From positions 85,766-149,765 of the forward strand of contig CAWBLP010000003.1 in assembly GCA_963789495.1 (NCBI GenBank): a stretch of DNA of 64,000 nucleotides, read 5' to 3'. The translations under genes were made by a program, and so were the position numbers. This stretch comes from CAWBLP01 sp963789495. GTDB lineage: Bacteria; Pseudomonadota; Alphaproteobacteria; Acetobacterales; Acetobacteraceae. Positions within the stretch are counted from its first letter, which is position 1. Each line of letters begins with the position of its first letter. The notes under the pieces were generated by a model. It was not told the DNA's origin, did not search any database, and saw only the letters and a list, made by a program, of their open reading frames with translations. This document shows positions 9,795 to 18,414 of this stretch, piece after piece.

Positions 9795-10928
9795 TCAGAA
9801 CTGATTCTCCGGCTCCAGGCCGAACAGGATCTGGCCGACTGTCTCGTAGTGCAACTGCCGCCCCTGGGATTGCTGCGCCACCGTGTGAATGTCCCGCAAT
9901 CGCTGCTCGAACGGCTGCTCCTCGAACACGGCCTGCGATCCGGCGGCATGATACAGTGTGCTGACCACTTCGCGCGACTGCTGAATGGTCCAGGTGGAGG
10001 CCAGCCGGATCATGTTGCGATCCTCGGCCGTCTGCTCTCCGGTGGCTTCGACATTTTGCCAGGCCTCTGCCCAGGTGGTGTGCAAAAATGCCCGGGCCGA
10101 TCGCCACCGCGCCTCGCATTGCGCAAGCTGGGACTGCACGACGTTGTTCTCCCGCATCGGGCGGGACGCACCGCGGGAGACCTTGGTGGCCGGCAGTGCC
10201 AGGAAGTCGTTGATGGTGCCGCGCGCGATGCCCAGCGCGACACCCGCGAAGCCGCAGGAATACAACTGGTTGCTGGTGAAACGATACAGCAGGCCGGCTT
10301 CGCGGCGTTCGGCGGCGGTATCCCGCGCCATGCTGTGGTCCTGTGGCACGAACAGGTCTTGCACCACATATTCATCGCTGCCGGTGCCACGCAGCCCGAT
10401 CGTGTGCCAGATGTCATTCATCCGCACGCTGGATTTCGGGAACAGCATGGTCCGGACCTTGCCCGAGCCTGCGATCCGCATATGCGCGCCCAGCCAGCTG
10501 GCGTGATGGCTGCCGCTGGCGAAGCGCCATGTGCCGCTGATGCGATAGCCGCCCTCCACCGGCTGCGCCTCGAACGGAGCGCCCGGCGGCCCCCATGCCA
10601 GGATGCCGGTTGGCGGACCAAAGATCGCCGTCGCCACCGCGCGGTCCAGATAGGCCGCAGACATCGAGCAGCCGTTGTTCTGACAGACGCACCAGGCGGT
10701 GGAGGCATCGGACTGCGCCAAGGCCTCGGTCACCTGGGCGTAGATCACCGGATAGAGTTCCGCGCCGCCGAGGAACTTTGGCTGCAGCATGCGGAAGAAC
10801 CCTTGCTCGATCAGGCTGGAAACCACCCGTTCGGGCAGCTCCCGCCGGGCCTCGATCTCGTCCGAAACCGTGGCGAGCAGCGGCGCCAGATCGCGCGCCC
10901 GCTGGATCATGTCGATGTCGCCTGTCAC
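9795..10928 (-). CDS. Acyl-CoA dehydrogenase-fold flavin monooxygenase (HsaA/HpaB-C2-like)
   Basis: A 377-residue protein with the acyl-CoA dehydrogenase fold. The N-terminal helical domain (about 1-110) contains LPERVVSSLIEQGFFRMLQPKFLGG. The central beta domain has ISGTWRFASGSHHASWLGAH, and the C-terminal helical bundle follows from about 230. The group with SG-x-W-x-FASGSHHA and no catalytic glutamate of true dehydrogenases contains reduced-flavin hydroxylases such as HsaA and pigment-production hydroxylases. Hydroxylation of an aromatic or polyketide substrate is therefore more likely than fatty-acid oxidation. A flavin reductase partner is not encoded next to it. The VOC gene follows in the same transcript. 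Confidence 0.78.
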   Translation of the reverse strand: MTGDIDMIQRARDLAPLLATVSDEIEARRELPERVVSSLIEQGFFRMLQPKFLGGAELYPVIYAQVTEALAQSDASTAWCVCQNNGCSMSAAYLDRAVATAIFGPPTGILAWGPPGAPFEAQPVEGGYRISGTWRFASGSHHASWLGAHMRIAGSGKVRTMLFPKSSVRMNDIWHTIGLRGTGSDEYVVQDLFVPQDHSMARDTAAERREAGLLYRFTSNQLYSCGFAGVALGIARGTINDFLALPATKVSRGASRPMRENNVVQSQLAQCEARWRSARAFLHTTWAEAWQNVEATGEQTAEDRNMIRLASTWTIQQSREVVSTLYHAAGSQAVFEEQPFEQRLRDIHTVAQQSQGRQLHYETVGQILFGLEPENQF

Positions 10929-11289
10929 TTGGGTTCCTCCGCAGTCGGCCCAAGGCTGCCAGCCTGGGCTGGTTCCGTGAAGTCCCCACGGTTTTCGGCG
11001 CTCAGAACCTCGCCCGGTGTTGCAGCGGGTGACGGCAACGCGCGGGACCTGGCTGCAGACGGTCGGGCTGGCGATTTCCTCGCCAAGCCGGTCAGCAAGG
11101 ATCGGCCCGCCCGGGCGGTACTGCGTGCCATCCCGAACACCACTGCCGGCGCTGCCCGCGGGTCCGGCCCGGAGGCCCGGCCGGCCGCCTGACCTTGCCC
11201 GACCGGTGGAAACCCGTTCCCGGGTTGCAGAATCCGCGTCGGCGCCGCATGAGAGCCCACCGGCTCACCCATTCCAGACCTGTGGAGAC
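10929..11289. other. Intergenic region with possible receiver-domain remnant
   Basis: No intact gene. On the plus strand, 11020-11192 reads GDFLAKPVSKDRPARAVLRA, which resembles the end of a response-regulator receiver domain (the conserved KP and the last helix). The rest of such a domain is absent, so this may be a decayed fragment or chance. The region otherwise separates the divergent monooxygenase and lipoprotein genes and probably holds their promoters. Confidence 0.3.
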
Positions 11290-11685
11290 ATGTCGATCGC
11301 CCGCATTTGCCTGATTGCGGCCGCCGTCGCCGCGCTATCCGCTTGCGCGACCCCGGCTCCGGCCCCTCCCCCAGCGCCGGCGCCCCCCGCGGTGCCGCCG
11401 GCACCGATCGATGGCCTGTATCGGGGCACCAGCACCCGGTTCCAGTCGGACAGCCGATCCTGCCCGCATCCCGGGCTGGTGAAGCTGGAGGTACTGGACG
11501 GGCAATTCCAGTATCGCTGGAGTTACCAGGTGTTCGTCGAGTCCAGCGTCACACCGGATGGCGAAGTGCACGGCCAGGCCGAGGGCATCACGCTGGTCGG
11601 GCGGCATGTCGGCAAGCGGCTCGAAGGCGACGTGACGAACGGCTTCTGCGGGTTGCATTTCACCTTGGTTCGGCAGGGACCTTAA
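11290..11685 (+). CDS. Small putative outer-membrane lipoprotein
   Basis: A 131-residue protein with a lipoprotein signal: MSIARICLIAAAVAALSAC, lipobox LSAC with the lipidated Cys at position 19. A proline/alanine linker (about residues 21-42) follows, then a small domain starting IDGLYRGTSTRFQSD that contains GLVKLEVLDGQFQYRW and two further cysteines (SRSCPHP, GFCGLHF). The family is unknown to me. The stop codon TAA at 11683-11685 overlaps the TA target of the adjacent IS630 element. Joining the flanks without the element regenerates the same TAA, so the insertion leaves the protein unchanged. Confidence 0.68.
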   Translation: MSIARICLIAAAVAALSACATPAPAPPPAPAPPAVPPAPIDGLYRGTSTRFQSDSRSCPHPGLVKLEVLDGQFQYRWSYQVFVESSVTPDGEVHGQAEGITLVGRHVGKRLEGDVTNGFCGLHFTLVRQGP

Positions 11686-12748
11686 GCAGAGATTCGTTGG
11701 TTGCCCAACGGAAGTGGCGCTCGCTCTTGATTGAGCGCACTCACGGCTTGGTGGATCGCCCCATCGAGTTGCTCGGGATCGGCGAAGGTCTGATGGGCGA
11801 GATGATGCGCCTTGAGGTCCCGCCAGACGCCTTCGATGTCATTGAGCTCTGGCGCATACTTAGGGAGCCACTCGACGGTGAGCCAATGGGCACGGGCGGC
11901 GAGCGCTGCCCGGGAGAGTTTGCTGGTTTGGATTGGACCATTGTCCTCGACCAGAACCACCGGTTTGACAGGCTGTCCGGGCTTGGGCCCGTAGAGCCGG
12001 TCCAGTTGTTCGAGATGGGCGATGAAGTCGCTGCTGCGCTTGGTCGGACTGGTGTGCACGATGAGCTGGCGCGTGACGTGATCGAACGAACCCACCATCG
12101 CCACCTTCCTGGCTTGTCCTGGCGCAGGAACACGTAAATCAGCGCCTGCCTTCGCCCAGACCCGGGCGAGATAGGGATGCGTCAGCGCCTCGCTCTCGTC
12201 GCCGTAAAGCAAAACGATGTCGCCAGCGGTGGCCTGCTGTTTGCGCAGTTGCAGGCGCAGACCAACCCGCTCGACATCGGCGGCAACCTGGCGCCCCTTC
12301 AGCGTGTGCCGCGGACGCCGCCAGCGGAACTTTTTTTGCGCAGAGCCTTGGACAATTGCGAGCGGCTGATACGCACGCCCTCGCGGTTTTCGATTTCGGC
12401 GCGCAACCGGGGAATGGTCCAGTTGTGCCGATCCGCCACAGGTTCCTCGAGTAGCGGCACCGCAACACGCAGGGCTGCCTCGCTCTTCATCGGTGCCGGC
12501 CCGGGTGCGACGGTGGCCTTCAAGGCCGCGATACCGCCACGCATGAAGTCGCTCCGCCACAGGCGGACCGTGTCCTCGCGCACGCCAAATGCCTCGGCAA
12601 TCCGCGCGCTGGTCCAGCCAGCCAATGTCAGACGAACGGCTCGGGCGCGGTCTGCCTCGCCACGATCACGCGAACCGGCGAGCGCCACCAGAGCCGCTTG
12701 TTGCTCTTCGCTCGCTGAAAGGGGCGATCTGCCCGTCATGTCCTGCAC
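11682..12748 (-). CDS. IS630-family transposase with programmed -1 frameshift
   Basis: Two overlapping frames. The first (12748 to about 12335) encodes helix-turn-helix regions (ARIAEAFGVREDTVRLWRSD) and ends LSKALRKKSSAGG. The second encodes the DDE domain: D in YGDESEALTHP, D in LVEDNGPIQTS and E in PELNDIEGVWRDLK. They overlap at a run of seven A residues (ctgcgcaaaaaaagttcc on the coding strand). A -1 slip there changes KKS to KKKFRWRRPRHTLKG, the continuous family sequence. This is the normal way IS630-type elements make full-length transposase, so the copy may be functional. Its TAA stop uses the duplicated TA of the target. Confidence 0.87.
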
Positions 12749-12813
12749 CCTGCGAATCGGTGCCGGCAGCGAATCGTACCTACCATCCGTTGGTCAAGCT
12801 GGCGGATTCTGCT
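11685..12813 (-). mobile_element. Second IS630-family element, inserted in a stop codon, TA duplication
   Basis: About 1129 bp bounded by TA at 11683-11684 and 12814-12815. The ends share agcaga as short inverted termini (agcagagattcg on the left; agcagaatccgc on the right, reverse-complemented). It encodes a two-frame transposase with an A7 slippery run. The transposase differs clearly from that of the element at 6583, so this is a different IS630 subgroup. The element sits exactly in the lipoprotein stop codon. Confidence 0.85.
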
Positions 12814-12890
12814 TAAGTTCCGCAGCCGGCGAGGCGCCTTACCGTCGATGCCCTCTCCCCGCGAGGCCGATCAGCCCGTAAGCTGACGCG

Positions 12891-14294
12891 ATGCGCTACA
12901 TCTCCACCCGCGGGCACGCGCCCGTCCGTGACTTCTCCGGCGTCCTGCTGGCGGGTCTTGCCGAAGATGGCGGCCTGTATGTGCCGGAAACCTGGCCACG
13001 CTTCACCCCGACCGACTGGCGGGCGATGCGCGGCCTGCCTTATCCGGCGCTGGCGGCGCGGATCATGCACCCCTTCGTCGGCGAGTCGATCCGGTTCGAG
13101 ACACTCGCCGCCTTGTGCGAGGACGCCTATGCCGGGTTCGGCCACCCCGCGATCGTGCCGCTGGTGCAGTTGGAAACCGGGCTGTTCGTGCAGGAGCTGT
13201 TTCACGGCCCGACCCTCGCCTTCAAGGACATGGCGCTGCAACTGCTTGGCCGCCTGTTCGATCACGTGCTGGCGGAACGGAATGAACGGCTGACCATTGT
13301 CGGCGCGACGTCTGGCGATACCGGATCGGCGGCGATCGAGGCCTGCGCCGGGCTGGAACGGGTGAACGTGGTCATCCTGCATCCGCACCACCGCACCAGC
13401 GAGGTGCAGCGCCGCCAGATGACCACCGTGAACGCCGCCAATATCGGCAATATCGCGGTCGAAGGCACGTTCGACGACTGCCAGGACCTGGTGAAGGCGA
13501 TGTTCGGCGACACGCCGTTCCGCCGGGAGATGCGGCTGTCGGCGGTCAATTCGATCAACTGGGCGCGGATCGCGGCTCAGGTGCCGTATTACGCGGCGGC
13601 GGCGCTGGCGCTGGGATCGCCGGATCGCGAAGTGGCGTTCGCCGTGCCGACCGGCAATTTCGGCAATGTGCTGGCGGCCTGGGTGGCGCGGCGGATGGGG
13701 CTGCCGGTGGCGCGGCTGATCGTCGCGTCCAACCACAACGACATTCTGACCCGGTTCCTGGCGAGCAACGACATGTCGGTGACGGAGGTGGCGCCAAGCC
13801 TGTCGCCGAGCATGGATATCCAGGTGAGCTCGAATTTCGAACGTGTGCTGTTCGAGCTGCTGGATCGCGATCCGCTGATCACCGGCGACCTGATGCAGAC
13901 ATTCCGTCGCACCGGCCGCATGCCGGTGCCGGACTCCGCATGGCGGCGCGCACGCTCGCTGTTCCACGGCTTCCGCCAGGACGACGCCGGCACGACGGCG
14001 GAGATCGCGCGTCTCTATGCCAGCGCGAACTACATCGCCGATCCGCATAGTGCGATCGGCATCGCTGCCGCGCGGTCTCTGCCGCCGGCGCAGTCGGTGG
14101 CCACGGTGGCGATGGCGACGGCGCACCCGGCGAAGTTCCCGGATGCGATCGAACAGGCGATCGGCCTGCGCCCGAAGCTGCCGCCGCGGCTCGCCGACCT
14201 GTACGATCGGCCGGAGCGCTTCCTGGTGCTGCCGAACGAGTTGAGCGCCGTGCAGGCGGGTGTGCGTGCCCTGACGCGGCGGAATGCGACCTGA
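12891..14294 (+). CDS. thrC: Threonine synthase
   Basis: A PLP enzyme that converts O-phosphohomoserine to threonine. The N-terminus MRYISTRGHAPVRDFSGVLLAGLAEDGGLYVP is the classic start of the bacterial class. The PLP lysine lies in LAFKDMALQLLGR at about residue 112, and SGDTGSAAIEAC with FAVPTGNFGNVLAAW form the phosphate-binding parts. Length is 467 residues, normal for proteobacterial enzymes. It starts 75 bases beyond the IS630 right end, so its upstream control region may have been altered by the insertion. Downstream genes follow closely and may be cotranscribed. Confidence 0.95.
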   Translation: MRYISTRGHAPVRDFSGVLLAGLAEDGGLYVPETWPRFTPTDWRAMRGLPYPALAARIMHPFVGESIRFETLAALCEDAYAGFGHPAIVPLVQLETGLFVQELFHGPTLAFKDMALQLLGRLFDHVLAERNERLTIVGATSGDTGSAAIEACAGLERVNVVILHPHHRTSEVQRRQMTTVNAANIGNIAVEGTFDDCQDLVKAMFGDTPFRREMRLSAVNSINWARIAAQVPYYAAAALALGSPDREVAFAVPTGNFGNVLAAWVARRMGLPVARLIVASNHNDILTRFLASNDMSVTEVAPSLSPSMDIQVSSNFERVLFELLDRDPLITGDLMQTFRRTGRMPVPDSAWRRARSLFHGFRQDDAGTTAEIARLYASANYIADPHSAIGIAAARSLPPAQSVATVAMATAHPAKFPDAIEQAIGLRPKLPPRLADLYDRPERFLVLPNELSAVQAGVRALTRRNAT

Positions 14295-14348
14295 CGCGTG
14301 CCAACGCGGCAGGGATCGGCGATCATCCTTCCTCAGCAGGAGACAGGC

Positions 14349-15377
14349 ATGGACTGGCCAACGCAACGCGGTGTGTTCGCAGCCGGCGACGTCACGCTGC
14401 AGTCCGGCGTCGTGTTGCGCGATGCACGGCTTTCCTGGAAGGCGCATGGGACGTTGTCGCCGGCGCGGGACAATGTGGTGGTCTATCCGACCAGCTACGG
14501 CGCGCAGCATCCCGATCTGGAATGGCTGATCGGCCCCGACGGTGTGCTGGACCCGACCCGATGGTTCATCGTCATCCCCGACATGTTCGGCAACGGTCTG
14601 TCATCGTCACCGGCCGATCTGCCGGACTATCCCGCGCTGGTGACCATCCACGACAACGTGCAGACGCAGCGGCGGCTGTTGCGGGAGCAGTTCGGGATCG
14701 AGCGCGTTGCCTGTGTGTACGGCTGGTCGATGGGTGCGCTGCAGGCGTATCACTGGGCGGCACTGTTTCCGGACGCCGTGGACCGCATCGTGGTCAATTG
14801 CGGCGTGGCCCGCACGTCGGTGCATAACCAGGTCTTTCTGCGCGGCCTGATGGCGGTGCTGGAAGCGGCGCCGGAACATATCGGCAATGGCCGGTTTGCC
14901 AGGGAACCGAGTGCCGCGAAGCGCGCCTTTGGCCGCATCTACGCCGGCTGGGCGCTCAGCCAGGACTTCTACCGTGCGGGCCTGCACCTCGCCGCCGGCC
15001 CGACACCCAACCTAGGTGCGCCGGATCTGGACAGCTTCCTGCGCACCGATTGGGAGGAGCGGTTCGGCGCCCGCCCGGCGGCGAACCAGTATGCCCAGCT
15101 CCGCACCTGGGATGCCGCGGACATCAGCGCCAACGCGCAGTACGACGGCGACCTGGCGCGGGCGCTGCGGGCAATTCGCGCCCGTGTACTGCTGATGCCC
15201 GGGGAGACCGATCTGTATTTCCGGGTAGCCGACAACGCGGCGGAAATGCCGTATCTTGCGCGGGCAGAGCTGCGTCCCATCCCCAGCATCTGGGGACATC
15301 GTGCCGGCAATCCGGTGATCAATCTGGTCGATACCGGCTTCATTCGGGACGCGGTGAGGGCGTGGCTGCAAACTTAA
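14349..15377 (+). CDS. Alpha/beta hydrolase, homoserine O-acetyltransferase (MetX)-like
   Basis: A 342-residue alpha/beta-hydrolase-fold protein resembling homoserine acetyltransferase paralogs. The nucleophile motif GWSMGALQAYHWA has Ser127 at the elbow. IPDMFGNGLSSSP resembles the oxyanion-loop region, a catalytic Asp is likely in LLMPGETDLYFRV, and the His in SIWGHRAGNP. The start was placed at the ATG after a caggagacagg ribosome site. True MetX proteins have GGSMGG at the elbow, so this paralog may use another acyl acceptor or simply hydrolyse an ester. It lies between thrC and a RidA gene and probably shares their transcript. Confidence 0.78.
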   Translation: MDWPTQRGVFAAGDVTLQSGVVLRDARLSWKAHGTLSPARDNVVVYPTSYGAQHPDLEWLIGPDGVLDPTRWFIVIPDMFGNGLSSSPADLPDYPALVTIHDNVQTQRRLLREQFGIERVACVYGWSMGALQAYHWAALFPDAVDRIVVNCGVARTSVHNQVFLRGLMAVLEAAPEHIGNGRFAREPSAAKRAFGRIYAGWALSQDFYRAGLHLAAGPTPNLGAPDLDSFLRTDWEERFGARPAANQYAQLRTWDAADISANAQYDGDLARALRAIRARVLLMPGETDLYFRVADNAAEMPYLARAELRPIPSIWGHRAGNPVINLVDTGFIRDAVRAWLQT

Positions 15378-15390
15378 GGGGAAACAAGAC

Positions 15391-15777
15391 ATGGCCGTGA
15401 TCACCACCAGCAATCCGACCACCGTGCGGGCGCCGACCGGATACTCGCACGGCGTCATCGTGCAGGGCGCAGAGCGCCGCCTGGTGATCTCCGGCCAGGT
15501 CGGCATGGCACCGGACGGCAGCGTGCCGACCACCGGAGAGGGCCAGATCGCGCAGGCTTTCGCCAATCTCCGCGCGGTGCTGGAGGCCAACGGCATGAGC
15601 ACGGTCAACATCGTCAAGACGACGGTGTTCCTGACCGATCGGTCCCTGCTGTCCGCGTATCGGGCGGCGCGGGGTGCGGTGTTCACCGACCACGCGCCGG
15701 CATCCACCTTGCTGTTCATTTCGGGGCTGGCGGACCCGCGGTTCCAGGTTGAAATCGAGGCCGAGGCCGTCGCCTGA
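15391..15777 (+). CDS. RidA/YjgF-family enamine/imine deaminase
   Basis: A 128-residue protein of the Rid family, whose best-known members hydrolyse reactive 2-aminoacrylate and related imines made by PLP enzymes. The family segments are visible: VISGQVGMAPDGSVP, QAFANLRAVLEANGMSTVNIVKTTVFLTD, and the end STLLFISGLADPRFQVEIEAEAVA. The arginine expected just before the last strand is present in ADPRFQVEIEA, so deaminase activity is plausible. It starts 13 bases after the MetX-like gene, in a run that also holds the PLP enzyme threonine synthase. Confidence 0.88.
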   Translation: MAVITTSNPTTVRAPTGYSHGVIVQGAERRLVISGQVGMAPDGSVPTTGEGQIAQAFANLRAVLEANGMSTVNIVKTTVFLTDRSLLSAYRAARGAVFTDHAPASTLLFISGLADPRFQVEIEAEAVA

Positions 15778-15790
15778 CTGCGGCCTGTGC

Positions 15791-15878
15791 CACGCATCCG
15801 AGCCTGTGGTGGGCGCAGCAAAGGTCGGGGCTTTGCCCCCGACGCTTTCCTGCATCCCACCACAAAGCGGGATGCGTG
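15791..15878. repeat. Nested inverted repeat, MITE-like hairpin
   Basis: Three nested complementary arms occupy this 88-bp stretch. The outer pair is cacgcatcc/ggatgcgtg, the middle pair gtggtggg/cccaccac, and the inner palindrome is gtcggggctttgcccccgac (15824-15843). The layout suggests a small non-autonomous element or a strong hairpin between the RidA and acyl-CoA synthetase genes. The inner palindrome recurs elsewhere in the window. Confidence 0.6.
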
Positions 15879-15903
15879 ATACAGGCCGATGGGGAGGACA
15901 ATC

Positions 15904-17430
15904 ATGGAGAGCATTGCGCGGGCGCGCCGCAATACGGTGGGCGACGCGGTACGCCGCGCCGCGCTGCTGTATCGCGAGACCACGGCTCTGGTGTTTGGCG
16001 ACCGGAGCTGGAGCTTTGCCGAACTGGACCGCGGCGCCGATCGCGTCGCCCGGCGTCTCGCTGAACTGGGACTGCAACCGGGCGACCGCATCGCCTGCTA
16101 CGGCCGCAACTCGGACGCCTATTTCCTCGCCTGGCTCGGCTGCGTGCGTGGCGGCTTCGTGCATGTGCCGGTGAACTATGCACTCACCGGCGAGGAACTG
16201 GCCTATATCGTGCGGCAATCGGGCGCACGCATGGTGATTGCCGCACCGGCGCTGGAACCCAACCTGGCCGGCATTGCGGTGGAGCTGCGCGGGCGGTTCG
16301 ACGGCGGCGGCACACTGGATGTGCTGGCAATCGCGCAGGCGGACACGGCGCCGCAGGTGATCGACCCGGCGCTCGAGGACGAGTCTCTGGCGCAGATCGT
16401 CTACACGTCCGGCACCACCGCCGCCCCCAAGGGTGCGATGATGACGCACCGTGCGATGATGGCGCAGTACTACTCCTGCATCCACAACATGGAATACGCC
16501 GGCAGCGACCGCGCACTGGCCGCGCTGCCGCTGTACCACACGGCGCAGACCCACGCGTTCACCATGCCGCAACTCCTGGTCGGCGCGCGCACCATCCTGA
16601 TCGAGGCGCCGGTGCCGGACCTGGTGCTGCGGCTGATCGAGCAGGAACGCATCACCTCGTTCTTCGCGCCGCCGACGGTCTGGATCAGCCTGTTGCGCCA
16701 CCCGGATTTTTCGGCCCGCGATCTGAGCTCGCTGGAGAAAGTGTATTACGGCGCCTCGATCATGCCGGTACCGGTGCTGCACGAGTTGCGCGAACGCCTG
16801 CCGCGGGCGCGACCATTCAACGCCTATGGGCAGACCGAGATCGCGCCGGTCGCGACCATCCTGCGGCCGGAGGAGCATGACGCGCGGCCGGCGTCCTGCG
16901 GGCGGCCGGTGCTGAATGTCGAAACCCGCGTGGTCGATCCCGAGATGAACGATGTGCCGCCCGGCACGCATGGCGAGGTGGTGCACCGCTCGCCGCAACT
17001 GCTGACTGGCTATTGGGACAAGCCGGAGGAAACCGCGGCGGCGTTCGCCGGCGGGTGGTTTCATTCCGGTGATGTCGGGTATTTCGACGAGGCGGGCTAT
17101 CTGTACATCGTCGATCGCATCCGCGACGTGATCAACACCGGTGGCGTGCTGGTGGCCAGCCGCGAGGTGGAGGAAGTGCTGTTCACCCACCCGGCGGTTT
17201 CCGAAGTGGCGGTGGTGGGCCTGCCGGACGAGAAGTGGATCGAGGCGGTCACCGCCTTCGTCGTGCTTCGCCCCGGGCACAGCGTGGATGAAGCCGCGCT
17301 GATCGCGCATGCCCGTCCCCATCTGGCGGCATTCAAACTGCCGAAGCGGCTGGTGGTGGTGGATGAACTGCCGCGCAACACCGCGGGCAAGCTGCTGAAA
17401 CGGGAACTGCGGCGGCAGTATTCATCCTGA
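15904..17430 (+). CDS. AMP-dependent acyl-CoA synthetase (fatty-acid CoA ligase-like)
   Basis: A cytoplasmic ligase of the ANL superfamily that activates a carboxylic acid through an acyl-AMP intermediate. The phosphate-binding loop YTSGTTAAPKGAMMTH begins near residue 167. The segment FNAYGQTEIAPVATI is the A5 motif. GWFHSGDVGYFDEAGYLYIVDR is the A7-A8 hinge, and the C-terminal lysine lies in LPRNTAGKLLKRELR. Length is 508 residues, usual for short- and medium- to long-chain ligases; the exact acid cannot be read. I prefer the ATG at 15904 because a ggggagg ribosome site lies 7 bases before it; an ATG at 15889 is in frame. Opposite genes for HMG-CoA-lyase-like and SMP-30 proteins suggest a catabolic neighbourhood. 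Confidence 0.9.
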   Translation: MESIARARRNTVGDAVRRAALLYRETTALVFGDRSWSFAELDRGADRVARRLAELGLQPGDRIACYGRNSDAYFLAWLGCVRGGFVHVPVNYALTGEELAYIVRQSGARMVIAAPALEPNLAGIAVELRGRFDGGGTLDVLAIAQADTAPQVIDPALEDESLAQIVYTSGTTAAPKGAMMTHRAMMAQYYSCIHNMEYAGSDRALAALPLYHTAQTHAFTMPQLLVGARTILIEAPVPDLVLRLIEQERITSFFAPPTVWISLLRHPDFSARDLSSLEKVYYGASIMPVPVLHELRERLPRARPFNAYGQTEIAPVATILRPEEHDARPASCGRPVLNVETRVVDPEMNDVPPGTHGEVVHRSPQLLTGYWDKPEETAAAFAGGWFHSGDVGYFDEAGYLYIVDRIRDVINTGGVLVASREVEEVLFTHPAVSEVAVVGLPDEKWIEAVTAFVVLRPGHSVDEAALIAHARPHLAAFKLPKRLVVVDELPRNTAGKLLKRELRRQYSS

Positions 17431-17488
17431 CGGAACGCGACGAGCAGCACATTCGAATCCGCTGATCGTCGCACGCTTCGCCTGCCGG

Positions 17489-18414
17489 CTATGCCGCCTT
17501 GCGGAAGGTCGGCGGAATGCCCGCCTTCGGCATCTGGCCCTGCATCGGTTCAGCCGGCAGCGCCTCATGCAGCAGCTTGCGCGAGCCTCCAGCAGCTTCG
17601 GCAGGTCGATGCCGGTCTCGAAACCCATGCTCTCCAGCATGAACACCAGGTCCTCGGTCACCACGTTGCCGGAGGCGCCCGGCGCATAGGGGCAGCCGCC
17701 CAGCCCGGCCAGGCAGGAATCGAAGGCGCGGATGCCTTCCTCCAGCCCGGCCAGCGCGTTGGCGATACCCAGGCCGCAGGTGTCGTGCAGATGCAGCCCG
17801 TACAGCACCGGGCCGATCGCCTCCCGCGTCGCGCGCACCACCTCCTTGATCTGCGCCGGATGCGCGTAGCCGACCGTATCGGCCAGCATGATCTGGTCCA
17901 CGCCGGCATCCGCCAGCCCCTTGCACAGCGCCACCGTCTGCGCCGTGGTCACCACGCCGTCGATCGAGCAGCCGAACGCGGTGGAGGCGCCCGCCACCAC
18001 CGGCACCTTGCGCGGCTGCGCCTTCAGCCAGTCCATGATCTCCTTCATCATCTCGATGGACTGGGCCGGGGTGCGGTTGAGGTTGGCCGGCTGTGGCCCT
18101 CGCTGACCGAGACCGGAATGCTGATCTTGTGCACCCCGGCATTGTAGGCGTTCTGCACGCCGCGCAGGTTGGGCGCCAGCGCCTGCACGGTGAGGCCCGG
18201 CACGGTTTCCAGCACCGCGCCACGATCTCCGGCGTGTCGGCCAGCTGCGGGATCACGCGCGGCGGCACGAAGCTGCCGACCTCGATCTCCTTCACGCCCG
18301 GCCGCGGCGATCGACGGCGATCCAGCGCACCTTGTCGTCGGTGGTCATGCGGGTCTTGGCGATCTGCAGCCCGTCGCGCGGGCCGACTTCACAGATGGAA
18401 ACGAATTCGCTCAT
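17489..18414 (-). CDS. Hydroxymethylglutaryl-CoA lyase family protein, multiply frameshifted
   Basis: An HMGL-like aldolase (TIM barrel, divalent metal). Fragments in different frames form one continuous family sequence. The start MSEFVSICEVGPRDGLQ carries the catalytic Arg/Asp. VKEIEVGSFVPPRVIPQLAD, MKEIMDWLKAQPRKVPVVAG, LYGLHLHDTCGLGIANAL (metal-binding HLHDT) and GGCPYAPGASGNVVTEDLV (catalytic Cys loop) follow. Five single-base disturbances are inferred: extra bases near 18315 and 18299, and missing bases near 18218, 18089 and 17581. Corrected length is 309 codons, normal for the family. The start overlaps the SMP-30 stop as ATGA, implying translational coupling. Confidence 0.82.

Noticed and set aside
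12813..14510. 565-codon open frame antisense to threonine synthase
   Set aside because: Shadow of thrC; composition biased to Arg, His and Gln.
15340..17322. 660-codon open frame antisense to the acyl-CoA synthetase
   Set aside because: Shadow of a well-conserved gene; no domain pattern or start signal.
18089..18218. Two-base CG insertions in the HMGL-like gene
   Set aside because: They read equally as single lost G residues (cggg to cgg). The DUF2165 case, where the family motif fixes the answer, supports one-base loss.
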